Shown here: one piece after another, positions 8,491-16,114 of the stretch | How the letters are laid out: every line of letters begins with the position of its first letter | Numbering within the stretch: position 1 is the stretch's first letter | Translations under genes and position numbers: made by a program | Notes under the pieces: model-generated | Told to the model about the DNA's origin: nothing | Database searches by the model: none | What the model saw: only the letters and a program-made list of their open reading frames with translations | Source: an uncultured Prevotella sp. | Lineage (GTDB): Bacteria; Bacteroidota; Bacteroidia; Bacteroidales; Bacteroidaceae | Length of the DNA: 64,000 nucleotides | Direction: 5' to 3' | NCBI GenBank assembly: GCA_946404405.1 | Contig: CAMJDL010000014.1 | Span: forward strand, 1 to 64,000

Positions 8491-9547
8491 TTTTATAGAA
8501 CTCGGCGTACCACTCGGCAAAGGCACGCAGTCCGTCGCGCAGCGATGTCGAGGGCTTGAAGCCGAAGTCGCGCTCCAAGGCCGTCGTGTCGGCATACGTC
8601 ACCGGCACGTCGCCGGGCTGCATGGGCACCAGTTTCTTGTGTGCCTCAAAGTCGTAGTCTTCGGGCAGCACCTTGGCCCGTATCAGTTCCTGCTGCAGAA
8701 TGTCGACAAACGTCAGCAGGTTCTCGGGCTGGTTGTTACCTATATTATATACGGCGTATGGCGGCAGCGGCAGTCCGTCCTCGCCCTGACGTTTCTCGGG
8801 AGCTCCCTGCATGATGCGCACCACCCCCTCGACAATATCGTCGACGTAGGTGAAGTCGCGCTTGCAGTTGCCGAAGTTGAATATCTGGATGGTATCGCCC
8901 TTCTTGAGCTTATTGGTAAATCCGAAGTAGGCCATGTCAGGCCGTCCGGCCGGACCGTAGACCGTGAAGAACCGGAGTCCCGTCGAAGGAATGTTGTAGA
9001 GCTTGGAATAGGCATGCGCCATCAGCTCGTTCGACTTCTTCGTGGCGGCATAGAGCGAGACGGGATTGTCAACCTTGTCGTCCGTGCTGTAGGGCACTTT
9101 CTTGTTCGACCCGTAAACCGACGACGAACTGGCGTAGACCAAATGCTCGACGGGGAAGTTACGGCAGGCCTCCAGGATGTTGTAAAAACCTATCAGGTTC
9201 GACTGGATGTAAGCATCGGGGTTGGTAATCGAATAGCGCACACCGGCCTGAGCAGCCAGATTGACAACCACCTGGGGCTTGTATTCGCTGAAGATGGCAT
9301 CGATGGTAGCCTTGTCGGCGATGTCGCCTTTGACGAACTTCCAGGTCGTACCCTCTGGAACTACGTTGTCCAGTTCCCTGAGCCGGAACTCCTTCAGGGC
9401 CACGTCGTAGTAGTCGTTCATATTGTCGATGCCAATGATTGTGGCACCCTCAGTGTCTTTGAACAGGCGCTTCACCAGATTGCTGCCAATGAATCCGGCA
9501 GCACCGGTCACGAAAATCGTTTTATGATTCAGATTAACTTTTTCCAT
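8477..9547 (-). CDS. UDP-glucuronate 4-epimerase family protein
   Basis: An extended SDR sugar epimerase that should interconvert UDP-glucuronate and UDP-galacturonate in the cytoplasm using bound NAD. The glycine motif TGAAGFIGSNLV is at residues 14-25. The catalytic SSSSVYG segment is near 140-146 and the Tyr166-x3-Lys170 pair is in SLYAATK. LRFFTVYGPAGRPDMA matches the GAE/CapI group closely. The length of 356 residues is typical. It overlaps the nucleotidyltransferase gene by 14 bases, and with the galacturonokinase-like gene upstream it suggests supply of UDP-galacturonate. The last residues are encoded by a simple repeat. Confidence 0.92.
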   Translation of the reverse strand: MEKVNLNHKTIFVTGAAGFIGSNLVKRLFKDTEGATIIGIDNMNDYYDVALKEFRLRELDNVVPEGTTWKFVKGDIADKATIDAIFSEYKPQVVVNLAAQAGVRYSITNPDAYIQSNLIGFYNILEACRNFPVEHLVYASSSSVYGSNKKVPYSTDDKVDNPVSLYAATKKSNELMAHAYSKLYNIPSTGLRFFTVYGPAGRPDMAYFGFTNKLKKGDTIQIFNFGNCKRDFTYVDDIVEGVVRIMQGAPEKRQGEDGLPLPPYAVYNIGNNQPENLLTFVDILQQELIRAKVLPEDYDFEAHKKLVPMQPGDVPVTYADTTALERDFGFKPSTSLRDGLRAFAEWYAEFYKTDNR

Positions 9548-10355
9548 ATTTCTCTATAGCTTCGTAATAAGTATCTAAAGAGCCTATGTCGAAACGTCCG
9601 GCACTCATCGGCCAGGCATGCATCACGGTGTGCTCCACCATATAGTGAGCCAGATTGCCCGGCGCATCCTTGCCGCAGCCGTTCTCAACCGAATGTCGGA
9701 CCAGCTTCAGGTCGTGCTTCTTATATATATAGAAAGGTGGAACGGCCCAGTGGCTCTTCGGCACCTGCGGCTTCTCCTCCATATTGAGCACACGCATCTG
9801 GTCGTCGACGACGATAACGCCCGTCCGCTGCAACTTCTCTATCGAAGGCTGTTCGTGGCACATGATGCACGAAGTTCCTTTCTCTCGGGCAAAGTCCACA
9901 AACTCCTGGAACGAGAAGAACAGCAGGTTGTCGGCGGCAACGACCAAGAGGTCAGAAGACCCTCCTAAATCCTCCCTGTTTAGGGAGGACTTTGCCCGCT
10001 CATCAAGCACATCGAGTGCAAATAACAAATCGCGCACTGCTCCAAGTCGCGTCTCGTTGGTTTCCGTCCCATCATCGATGACGGTAACCGGTTTTTCCCA
10101 TCTGCCAGATACCCCTGTCAGTTTTCCCCCTACACAGGGGGAGCCAAAAGGGGTCATTATCCATTCATCAAATATCGGGGCAAACTTGTGGTTAGTCACG
10201 ATAACGTGTTCATCAATGTCAGGAATGCGGTCGATGTCGTCCAGCATCCGACCAAGAATCGTATTCTCGCCAATCTTCAGCAACGGCTTCGGGAAGTTCC
10301 TCGTCAGTTCACCAAGCCGAGTAGCATATCCCGCCGCAATAACAATATTTTTCAT
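9534..10355 (-). CDS. Sugar-1-phosphate nucleotidyltransferase carrying two in-frame repeat insertions
   Basis: An NTP_transferase (RmlA-like) enzyme that should join a sugar-1-phosphate to a nucleotide. The nucleotide-binding motif IAAGYATRLGELTRNFPKP is at residues 6-24 and the metal-binding AADN is near 140-143. Two stretches do not look like family sequence. Residues about 67-83 (10107-10157) and 120-134 (9954-9998) are the translations of two repeat elements that also occur outside genes at 10361-10397 and 10512-10548. Both insertions keep the frame and leave the motifs intact, so the gene is probably functional. Its start overlaps the stop of a DUF559 remnant (ATGA). Its place between an epimerase and a galacturonokinase-like gene suggests a uronate-1-phosphate substrate. 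Confidence 0.82.
   Translation of the reverse strand: MKNIVIAAGYATRLGELTRNFPKPLLKIGENTILGRMLDDIDRIPDIDEHVIVTNHKFAPIFDEWIMTPFGSPCVGGKLTGVSGRWEKPVTVIDDGTETNETRLGAVRDLLFALDVLDERAKSSLNREDLGGSSDLLVVAADNLLFFSFQEFVDFAREKGTSCIMCHEQPSIEKLQRTGVIVVDDQMRVLNMEEKPQVPKSHWAVPPFYIYKKHDLKLVRHSVENGCGKDAPGNLAHYMVEHTVMHAWPMSAGRFDIGSLDTYYEAIEKYGKS
9957..9994 (-). repeat. Type A 37-base repeat inside the nucleotidyltransferase gene
   Basis: The element has an inverted core (CCTCCCTGTTTAGGGAGG) and differs by one base from the copy at 10361-10397. In the host gene it encodes the residues KSSLNREDLGGSS. Confidence 0.9.
10118..10157 (-). repeat. Type B repeat inside the nucleotidyltransferase gene
   Basis: The core CCCCCTACACAGGGGG is an inverted repeat, followed by a second purine-rich block ending GGGGTC. 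It is the same family as 10512-10548 (same layout, one indel). In the host gene it encodes the residues TPFGSPCVGGKLT. Confidence 0.8.
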
Positions 10356-10501
10356 ATCAAAGACCCTCCTAAATCCTCCCTGTTTAGGGGGGACTTTCTT
10401 ATTTCATTCTTCACTCTCTCCATCACCATTTCTGTATCAAACAAAACCTGTTCATTAGAGAATCTAATCACATGATAACCTTGACCTTCAAGCTTTTTCA
10501 T
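10352..10501 (-). pseudogene. Remnant of a DUF559 (Vsr-like endonuclease domain) gene
   Basis: A 49-codon reading frame begins MKKLEGQGYHVIRFSN and continues EQVLFDTEMVMERV, which matches the C-terminal end of DUF559 proteins, a family with the fold of very-short-patch-repair endonucleases. The N-terminal catalytic part is missing. The fragment is bracketed by a type B repeat upstream (10512-10548) and a type A repeat downstream (10361-10397). The latter supplies its last codons. Its TGA overlaps the ATG of the next gene. It is most simply the relic of a repeat-associated mobile gene. Confidence 0.75.
10361..10397 (-). repeat. Type A 37-base repeat at the end of the DUF559 remnant
   Basis: One mismatch against 9957-9994 over 37 bases. 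It lies just upstream of the nucleotidyltransferase start codon and is translated at the end of the DUF559 remnant. Confidence 0.9.
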
Positions 10502-10511
10502 AGGGTATCCT

Positions 10512-10548
10512 GTTCTCCCACCTCAACAGGGGGAGTTAGAGGGGGTCT
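10512..10548 (-). repeat. Type B repeat providing the stop codon of the kinase gene
   Basis: Same family as 10118-10157. The last residues (VDPL) and the TAA stop of the galacturonokinase-like gene lie within it, so the kinase C-terminus was probably reset by the insertion. Confidence 0.75.
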
Positions 10549-11687
10549 ACAAATCTCGCCCCATCATCAGGCTTCACCCAGAACACCTGGAACGTTTTCT
10601 CATATTCCGGGAACTGCTCCAGATAGCGCTGGGTCAGCTGCTTCTCCACCACGTCTTTATAGGCTGGATCCACCAAGGCGATACAGGCGCCCTTGAATCC
10701 TGCTCCAGAGAATCGGCCGCCCCAGACACCAGACAAGCCCCGCATAATCTCGTAGAGGGCAATCAGCTCAGGACTACCACACTCGTAGTTATGAATAGAG
10801 CTCTCGCAGGAGTCAAAACTGAGTTTGCCGAACAGCTTCAGGTTACCCGTCTCCCAAGCCGTCACGCCCTGACGGACACGACGATACTCAGAGTAGAAAT
10901 GCTCAGCCCGACGTGCAAACCGTGCCGGCATGGCAATACGGGTCTTCTCGTAGGTAGCCTTTGGAATGTCGCGGAGGAACGTCTTGTCAAACGTCCTCAG
11001 GGGCTGGTCGGTATAGGCCAGCATATTCCATGCCGCCGTCTTACACTCATAGACCCGCAGGTTGTAGTCGCTGTTCACCAAGCTACGGGTCAGGCCCGAG
11101 AAGAAGATGCCTATCTCAAACTCCGGCATATCCTTGTTCTTCTTGATAATGCGGTAGTCATTCGAGTCACAGTCCAGAAACAGCAGACCGTCCTTACGGC
11201 CAAGGGCAATACACGCCTGGTCAAGCAGACCGTTGTTCAGGCCAATGTACTCACGCTCAGCCTCCGATGCAATCTGCACCACCTCAAAAGGCTGCAGACG
11301 GATACCGTTAGCCTTGGCAAAAGCCATGACGTAGGCAATGAGCACGGCCGCCGATGACGACAGTCCGCCTACAGGCAACGAACCCTGGATAACACCGTCA
11401 ATACCATGCAGCAGTTCAAAGCGCTTTCGCAAAGCATACTTGGCACCACGGGCATAGTCGCCCCAGTGGTGTTCACGGACTTGCGAAGGTTTGTCAATCT
11501 CAAAGCTGACGTCACCCTCAAAGGTTCTCGACGTCAACAGCACCTTATTGTCTTCACGCACATTGAACCATAGGTCGACGCCTTTATTAATAGCAAAGCC
11601 CGTCACCAGTCCATGCTGGTGGTCAACATGCGCCCCTATCGGGCACACCCTGTACGGCGCAAATATATGATACTGATACTCTTCCAT
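10536..11687 (-). CDS. GHMP sugar kinase, galacturonokinase-like
   Basis: A 383-residue cytoplasmic kinase of the galactokinase family. The substrate segment APYRVCPIGAHVDHQ, the WGDYARGAKYAL segment, the ATP-binding GLSSSAA motif and the C-terminal RFSGAGFKGAC are all present. The PYR-CP-GAH-DHQ pattern in place of the galactokinase GEH-DY signature is what I recall for plant galacturonokinase, so phosphorylation of galacturonate is the best guess. I place the start at the ATG at 11687; an in-frame GTG at 11702 lies inside a simple repeat. The next genes (nucleotidyltransferase, UDP-glucuronate 4-epimerase) fit a UDP-galacturonate salvage route. The stop lies in a type B repeat. Confidence 0.82.
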   Translation of the reverse strand: MEEYQYHIFAPYRVCPIGAHVDHQHGLVTGFAINKGVDLWFNVREDNKVLLTSRTFEGDVSFEIDKPSQVREHHWGDYARGAKYALRKRFELLHGIDGVIQGSLPVGGLSSSAAVLIAYVMAFAKANGIRLQPFEVVQIASEAEREYIGLNNGLLDQACIALGRKDGLLFLDCDSNDYRIIKKNKDMPEFEIGIFFSGLTRSLVNSDYNLRVYECKTAAWNMLAYTDQPLRTFDKTFLRDIPKATYEKTRIAMPARFARRAEHFYSEYRRVRQGVTAWETGNLKLFGKLSFDSCESSIHNYECGSPELIALYEIMRGLSGVWGGRFSGAGFKGACIALVDPAYKDVVEKQLTQRYLEQFPEYEKTFQVFWVKPDDGARFVDPL

Positions 11688-11730
11688 CTCTTCACTTCTC
11701 ACTCTTCACTTTTCACTTCTCACTTCCCTT
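11686..11730. repeat. Iterated TTCACTTC-type repeat at a gene junction
   Basis: About six imperfect 7-8 base units span the junction. They encode the last residues (GSEK) and stop of the PglF-like gene and lie immediately upstream of the kinase start codon. Confidence 0.8.
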
Positions 11731-13656
11731 GTCCAGTTCCTCGTAGACCGAGTTCTTGCTCTTGTACTCAGGCACTATCTCCTTCATCTTCGCCACAGTA
11801 GCCATATCATCATACTGTTTGGAAACAGCAATCAACTCGTCTATCTGTCGCGACACCTCATTAAAGTCGTACTCCCGCACTTCGGCTATACGTATCTTCT
11901 CGTGGAAAGTCGGCTTCGTGCTCTCCTGATCGTTGAGCACCTCCTCATAGAGTTTCTCGCCGGCACGCAGTCCCGTGTATTTGATTTCCACATTCTCAGC
12001 GCCCGAGAGTCGGATCATGCGCTTGGCAAGGTCGGCAATCCTTACGGGCTTACCCATGTCGAAGACAAAGATTTCGCCGCCGTTGCCCTTCGTACCAGCC
12101 TCCAGTACCAGCTTACAGGCCTCTGGAATCAGCATGAAGTATCTGATGATGTCGGGGTGAGTCACCGTCACCGGCCCGCCTTTCTTAATCTGCTCACGGA
12201 ACAACGGAATAACCGAGCCGTTCGATCCCAACACATTACCAAAACGAGTGGTCACGAACTGCGTCTTGCCCTGTTCCGCTCCGTGCTGGATCGCATGGTT
12301 CAGACTCTGTACATATATTTCGCAGATGCGCTTCGAACAGCCCATGACATTCGTCGGATTCACCGCCTTGTCGGTCGATACCATCACGAACTTTTTCACA
12401 CCGTACTTCACGCTCAGGTCGGCAATCACTTTCGTACCATAGATATTGTTCTGCACAGCCTCCGAAGGATTATTCTCCATCATCGGCACATGCTTGTAGG
12501 CAGCAGCATGGAACACATAGTCGGGCTTGAACTCCCTGAAGATCTTCTCCATGCGGTCAGCCTTGCAGATACTCGTCACCACCGTCTCAGCCTCTACCTC
12601 CGGATAATCGTGGGCCATCATCAGCCTGACGTCATGTTCCGGCGTCTCAGCCTGATCAATCAATACCATAGCCTCCGGCTTATATTGGGCAATCTGTCTC
12701 ACCAGTTCGCTGCCGATGCTGCCGGCTGCACCGGTAATCAGGATGCGGCGGCCACTGAGCAGTTCACCCATTGCCTTCATGTCCACCTTGATCTCATCAC
12801 GGGGCAGCAGGTCTTCCACGCTGACCTCTTTCAGCTGGATGTCCCCCACCCCACTTCCTTCCTGCAAGTCAGCAGCACTGAGTTCCTTGGCACCTTGGGC
12901 CATGAATATCTTTACCCCAGAGGCCAGCAGTTTGTCCTGCAGGTCTGGGTTATTGCGGAAACTCTCTGTCTGCAATGGCGAAACCAGCACTGCCTTGATT
13001 TTCAGTCTGTTGATGACTGGTTCCAAATCGTCGGCAGCACTATACACCTTCTCACCCATCACCAAGTTATGCTTATAGGAGTTATCGGGGGCAATAAAGC
13101 CCTTCACCACGAAGTGCTTCGGACTTTGGGCACGAACGTTCTTGGCCAGTCCGATGCCGCCCTCATGTACGCCATAAATCAGTGTACGCAAGGCCCAACC
13201 ATCGGTCATCGCCACGTCATAAAGTGATTTCACCAGTGCTCTCACCCCCCACATCATGGCCGTACCGATGACATACATCAGCACGATATGCCGGAAGTGC
13301 AAGTGATAGAACACATCTGTGGGAAACCTGTAGATGAAGAAATGCCAGGCAAAAGCAACAGCCAGCGACACACCGTTGGCGTATGCCACATGCATCAAGT
13401 CCACAAACGACGAGTAGCGGACTATACCAGCATAAGTATGGAACATACGGGCACCGACAAGACTGGGCACCACATACATACAAAGTGTCTTGACCAGCAG
13501 CCAGATGTCCACCTCCACCTGTCGGCGATATATAAATATAAAATAGGTGAACAGCCCTGCTATCAGCAAGACCAGCAAATCAAGTATCAGGATACACCAG
13601 TAGGGCAGCGCTTTCTTGCTGAAATACCAGTTTGCGAGTTTCTTAAATGGATTCAT
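11713..13656 (-). CDS. PglF/CapD-type UDP-N-acetylhexosamine 4,6-dehydratase (membrane)
   Basis: This family removes water from UDP-GlcNAc to give the 4-keto-6-deoxy sugar, the first step to bacillosamine-type amino sugars. The 647-residue protein has four N-terminal membrane segments (within about residues 15-135), a first nucleotide-binding region, and a second SDR domain from about residue 300. That domain has ITGAAGSIGSELVRQI, AAAYKHVPMMENNP and STDKAVNPTNVMGCSKR, where the usual YxxxK tyrosine is Met, as in PglF/FlaA1-type enzymes. It sits directly downstream of the PglE-like aminotransferase. The C-terminus runs into a simple repeat. Confidence 0.93.
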   Translation of the reverse strand: MNPFKKLANWYFSKKALPYWCILILDLLVLLIAGLFTYFIFIYRRQVEVDIWLLVKTLCMYVVPSLVGARMFHTYAGIVRYSSFVDLMHVAYANGVSLAVAFAWHFFIYRFPTDVFYHLHFRHIVLMYVIGTAMMWGVRALVKSLYDVAMTDGWALRTLIYGVHEGGIGLAKNVRAQSPKHFVVKGFIAPDNSYKHNLVMGEKVYSAADDLEPVINRLKIKAVLVSPLQTESFRNNPDLQDKLLASGVKIFMAQGAKELSAADLQEGSGVGDIQLKEVSVEDLLPRDEIKVDMKAMGELLSGRRILITGAAGSIGSELVRQIAQYKPEAMVLIDQAETPEHDVRLMMAHDYPEVEAETVVTSICKADRMEKIFREFKPDYVFHAAAYKHVPMMENNPSEAVQNNIYGTKVIADLSVKYGVKKFVMVSTDKAVNPTNVMGCSKRICEIYVQSLNHAIQHGAEQGKTQFVTTRFGNVLGSNGSVIPLFREQIKKGGPVTVTHPDIIRYFMLIPEACKLVLEAGTKGNGGEIFVFDMGKPVRIADLAKRMIRLSGAENVEIKYTGLRAGEKLYEEVLNDQESTKPTFHEKIRIAEVREYDFNEVSRQIDELIAVSKQYDDMATVAKMKEIVPEYKSKNSVYEELDKGSEK

Positions 13657-13670
13657 ATGGTCTAAAGAAT

Positions 13671-14960
13671 CTATCTCACAATAGAATTAACAATCGTATC
13701 GATAATGCGCTTTACATCATCCTCCGTGACGCATGGTCCGGAAGGCAGACACAGCCCCTTTTTGAAGAGCTGCTCGCTGACGCCGTTCACGTAGGCCGGA
13801 GCATCCTTATAAACCGGCTGCTTGTGCATCGGCTTCCACAGCGGACGACTCTCAATCTGCTCCTTGTCCAACGCAAGGCGCATAGCCTCGACATTTCTGT
13901 TTGGTTCACAGTCTGTATGAACAGTGCCGCCGCCATGCACCACGCCAGCAGCGCCACCCACGGCACCTTGCACAGCCTCAGCGTATGCCAGTTCCTCACC
14001 TTTCACTTTCAAGCTCTCATCCAGCAAGATGGTCGACAGCCAGAAGTTCGACTCCATACCCTCCATTTCGTCATGGTACGTAATACCCTCCACATTAGCA
14101 AAAGCCTCCTTGTACATCTGTGCTATACGACGGTGATGACTGATATGGTCTTCCAACACCGTCATCTGTCCACGGCCAATACCGGCACAAACATTACTCA
14201 TACGGTAGTTATAGCCGATGGCCTCATGCTGATAATACGGATAAGCTTCACGAGCCTGAGTGGCATACCACATAATCTTCTGCTTGGCTGCCATATCAGG
14301 ACAAATCAATGCGCCGCCACCCGAAGTCGTAATCATTTTGTTTCCATTGAACGACAGCACCCCGTACTCACCGAACGTGCCCAGCACCTGACCGCCAAAC
14401 ATCGAGCCAAAGCCCTCGGCAGCATCTTCTACCACAGGAATCCCATAGCGGTTGGCAATCTCCATGATGCGGTCAATCCGGTAAGGCATGCCATACAGAG
14501 CAACGGGTACAATCGCCTTCGGCTTCTTCCCGGTCTTGGCGATGCGGTCTTTGATAGCTTCCTCCATCAGTTCCGGGTCCATGTTCCATGTATCCCGTTC
14601 AGAGTCAACGAACACTGGCGTAGCTCCCAAGTAGGTTATCGGGTGCGACGAAGCGCAGAACGTAAACGACTGAACTATCACCTCGTCGCCCGGTCCGACA
14701 CCGCAGGCCAGCAGTCCCAAGTGTACTGCGGCCGTTCCAGAGCTCAGTGCCACCACCTCCTTGGAAGCTAGTTCACTTTGCACTTGGCACTCATCACTTT
14801 TCACTTCGGCCACAAACTGCTTCAGGTCGTCCTCAAACCCGTTCACGTTCGGTCCAAGTGGCACCACCCAGTTCGTGTCAAACGCCTCCTTTACATATTT
14901 CTGTTCCATCCCGGCCTCACTCATGTGGGCCAGGCATAAATAAATTCTCTTTTGTGACAT
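13671..14960 (-). CDS. PglE-type DegT/DnrJ aminotransferase with two low-complexity insertions
   Basis: A PLP enzyme that should add an amino group to the 4-keto sugar made by the PglF-like protein. The Schiff-base lysine is Lys208 in SFNGNKMITTSGGG, and PVVEDAAEGFGS holds the PLP-binding Asp. SRPLWKPMHKQPV is typical of the PglE group. Two segments look foreign: residues 53-66 (VKSDECQVQSELAS) and 315-349 (from SLKVKGEELAY to VHGGGTVHTD). Their DNA is related to the TTCACTTC junction repeats, plus a Gly/Ala/Val-coding tract. Both keep the frame and avoid the active site, so activity is likely retained. The length of 429 residues exceeds the usual 370-400. Confidence 0.9.
   Translation of the reverse strand: MSQKRIYLCLAHMSEAGMEQKYVKEAFDTNWVVPLGPNVNGFEDDLKQFVAEVKSDECQVQSELASKEVVALSSGTAAVHLGLLACGVGPGDEVIVQSFTFCASSHPITYLGATPVFVDSERDTWNMDPELMEEAIKDRIAKTGKKPKAIVPVALYGMPYRIDRIMEIANRYGIPVVEDAAEGFGSMFGGQVLGTFGEYGVLSFNGNKMITTSGGGALICPDMAAKQKIMWYATQAREAYPYYQHEAIGYNYRMSNVCAGIGRGQMTVLEDHISHHRRIAQMYKEAFANVEGITYHDEMEGMESNFWLSTILLDESLKVKGEELAYAEAVQGAVGGAAGVVHGGGTVHTDCEPNRNVEAMRLALDKEQIESRPLWKPMHKQPVYKDAPAYVNGVSEQLFKKGLCLPSGPCVTEDDVKRIIDTIVNSIVR
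13914..14018 (-). other. In-frame low-complexity insertion in the PglE-like gene
   Basis: This part encodes residues 315-349. The 5-prime third resembles the TGAAAGGTGAGG-type repeat; the rest is GC-rich and codes for Ala, Gly, Val and His. It falls between WLSTILLDE and the CEPNRNVEAM helix, a surface loop in the family. Confidence 0.6.
14763..14804 (-). other. In-frame TTCACTTC-type repeat insertion in the PglE-like gene
   Basis: About five imperfect units (GTTCACTT, TGCACTT, GGCACTC, ATCACTT, TTCACTT) encode residues 53-66, between the N-terminal helix and the KEVVALSSGTAA motif. Confidence 0.65.
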
Positions 14961-14970
14961 AATTTCTTTT

Positions 14971-16110
14971 TTATTCTGTTTTCAATTTCAGCAAGCCCGC
15001 TTTTCTTTTGAATACCGACCAAGCATAATGCAGTGAAAGCATAAAGTACGACTCCCCTGGGTAGGCTATATCATGCTTCCACTTGTTCCCTATGAATGTT
15101 TTGGCCTCATAAACGAAATACATAAGGCTGTATTTCTTATGCGGATTCGTTTCAGGAGGCGAGACAATACTATCCCACACTCTCTCCGTCTTCTCGTTTG
15201 CAATTGGCCGGACGGGCACATCACTCAAATCTGCCCCTAAATGGGTCCGGATAATCTCCAAGATGATTCCGACAAATTCTGTCATCCCCGAAGCATCATA
15301 TATTCTTTTGACACGTGGCCAGTCCACATCTTTAGCATGAGCCTTTAGGAAAAGAACCCAGTCATATAACATCCTCAATGCGATTGACTCGCTTCCAAAA
15401 TGAGCAGACATATGGCGCATCAGGAAGATAGCATTCATCGTCGGTGTCATAATATAGACATTGTTGACATCATTTCCTAAGAAAGAAGCCTTTATAGACT
15501 TCCCTTCCTCTTTGGCCAGCACCTTCAATTCGTCATCAACGATTAAGTTTTGGCGATGATTCAGGCGTTCCACAAAATCGTAATGATTCTCTAGCAGTAT
15601 CCCGTGCAGTGTAGCCTCCGTATTATGGTGATAGAATGGACGGCTTTTAATGCCATGCCGTTCCATTGCCGCATTTCCGTCGAAGCATCTTCCATAAAGG
15701 AAGAAATCGATATCACTGAACACGCGCCATTCTGGCTTTGGGTACAGTTGGGCAGTAGCAACACCCTTAAACACCATCATGTCGATACCATCTTCAGCAA
15801 ACATGGAGGCTAGTTCTCTGACCGTCAGGAGCCTATTCTTAAAATTCAGCGCATTCTTCTGAACAGAAGCAAATTTCTTGACGACCACCCGTCGGAATTC
15901 TTTATCTTCAATTAGTCTACCCTCAAATACCTGCATCAACGACGGAAGCATTCCATGCTTGCTGGCGATAGAAAGCAGCTCTTCCCAATCACCAATTGCC
16001 AAGTCTGGCATATTAGAATTCGCGATGTCCTTTTTGTCCTGAATCAACACATAGTTGCACAGGTACAAAATGACATTCACCAAATGTTTACGATGGTCTT
16101 TTCCCTTCAC
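14971..16110 (-). CDS. Nucleotidyltransferase-fold protein (NTP_transf_5-like), second copy
   Basis: This 379-residue protein has the same motif order as the product of 7369-8448. MVFKGVATAQLYPKP at about residues 112-126 is followed by FSDIDFF at 131-137, which supplies the probable metal-binding Asp pair. Otherwise the two are quite different, so they probably have different substrates. It is predicted cytoplasmic. It lies between the PglE-like aminotransferase and a FemAB-like gene, at the point where the locus changes from moderate to low GC. A phosphotransfer role like LicD is inference from fold only. Confidence 0.72.
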   Translation of the reverse strand: MKGKDHRKHLVNVILYLCNYVLIQDKKDIANSNMPDLAIGDWEELLSIASKHGMLPSLMQVFEGRLIEDKEFRRVVVKKFASVQKNALNFKNRLLTVRELASMFAEDGIDMMVFKGVATAQLYPKPEWRVFSDIDFFLYGRCFDGNAAMERHGIKSRPFYHHNTEATLHGILLENHYDFVERLNHRQNLIVDDELKVLAKEEGKSIKASFLGNDVNNVYIMTPTMNAIFLMRHMSAHFGSESIALRMLYDWVLFLKAHAKDVDWPRVKRIYDASGMTEFVGIILEIIRTHLGADLSDVPVRPIANEKTERVWDSIVSPPETNPHKKYSLMYFVYEAKTFIGNKWKHDIAYPGESYFMLSLHYAWSVFKRKAGLLKLKTE

Positions 16111-16114
16111 CTGG

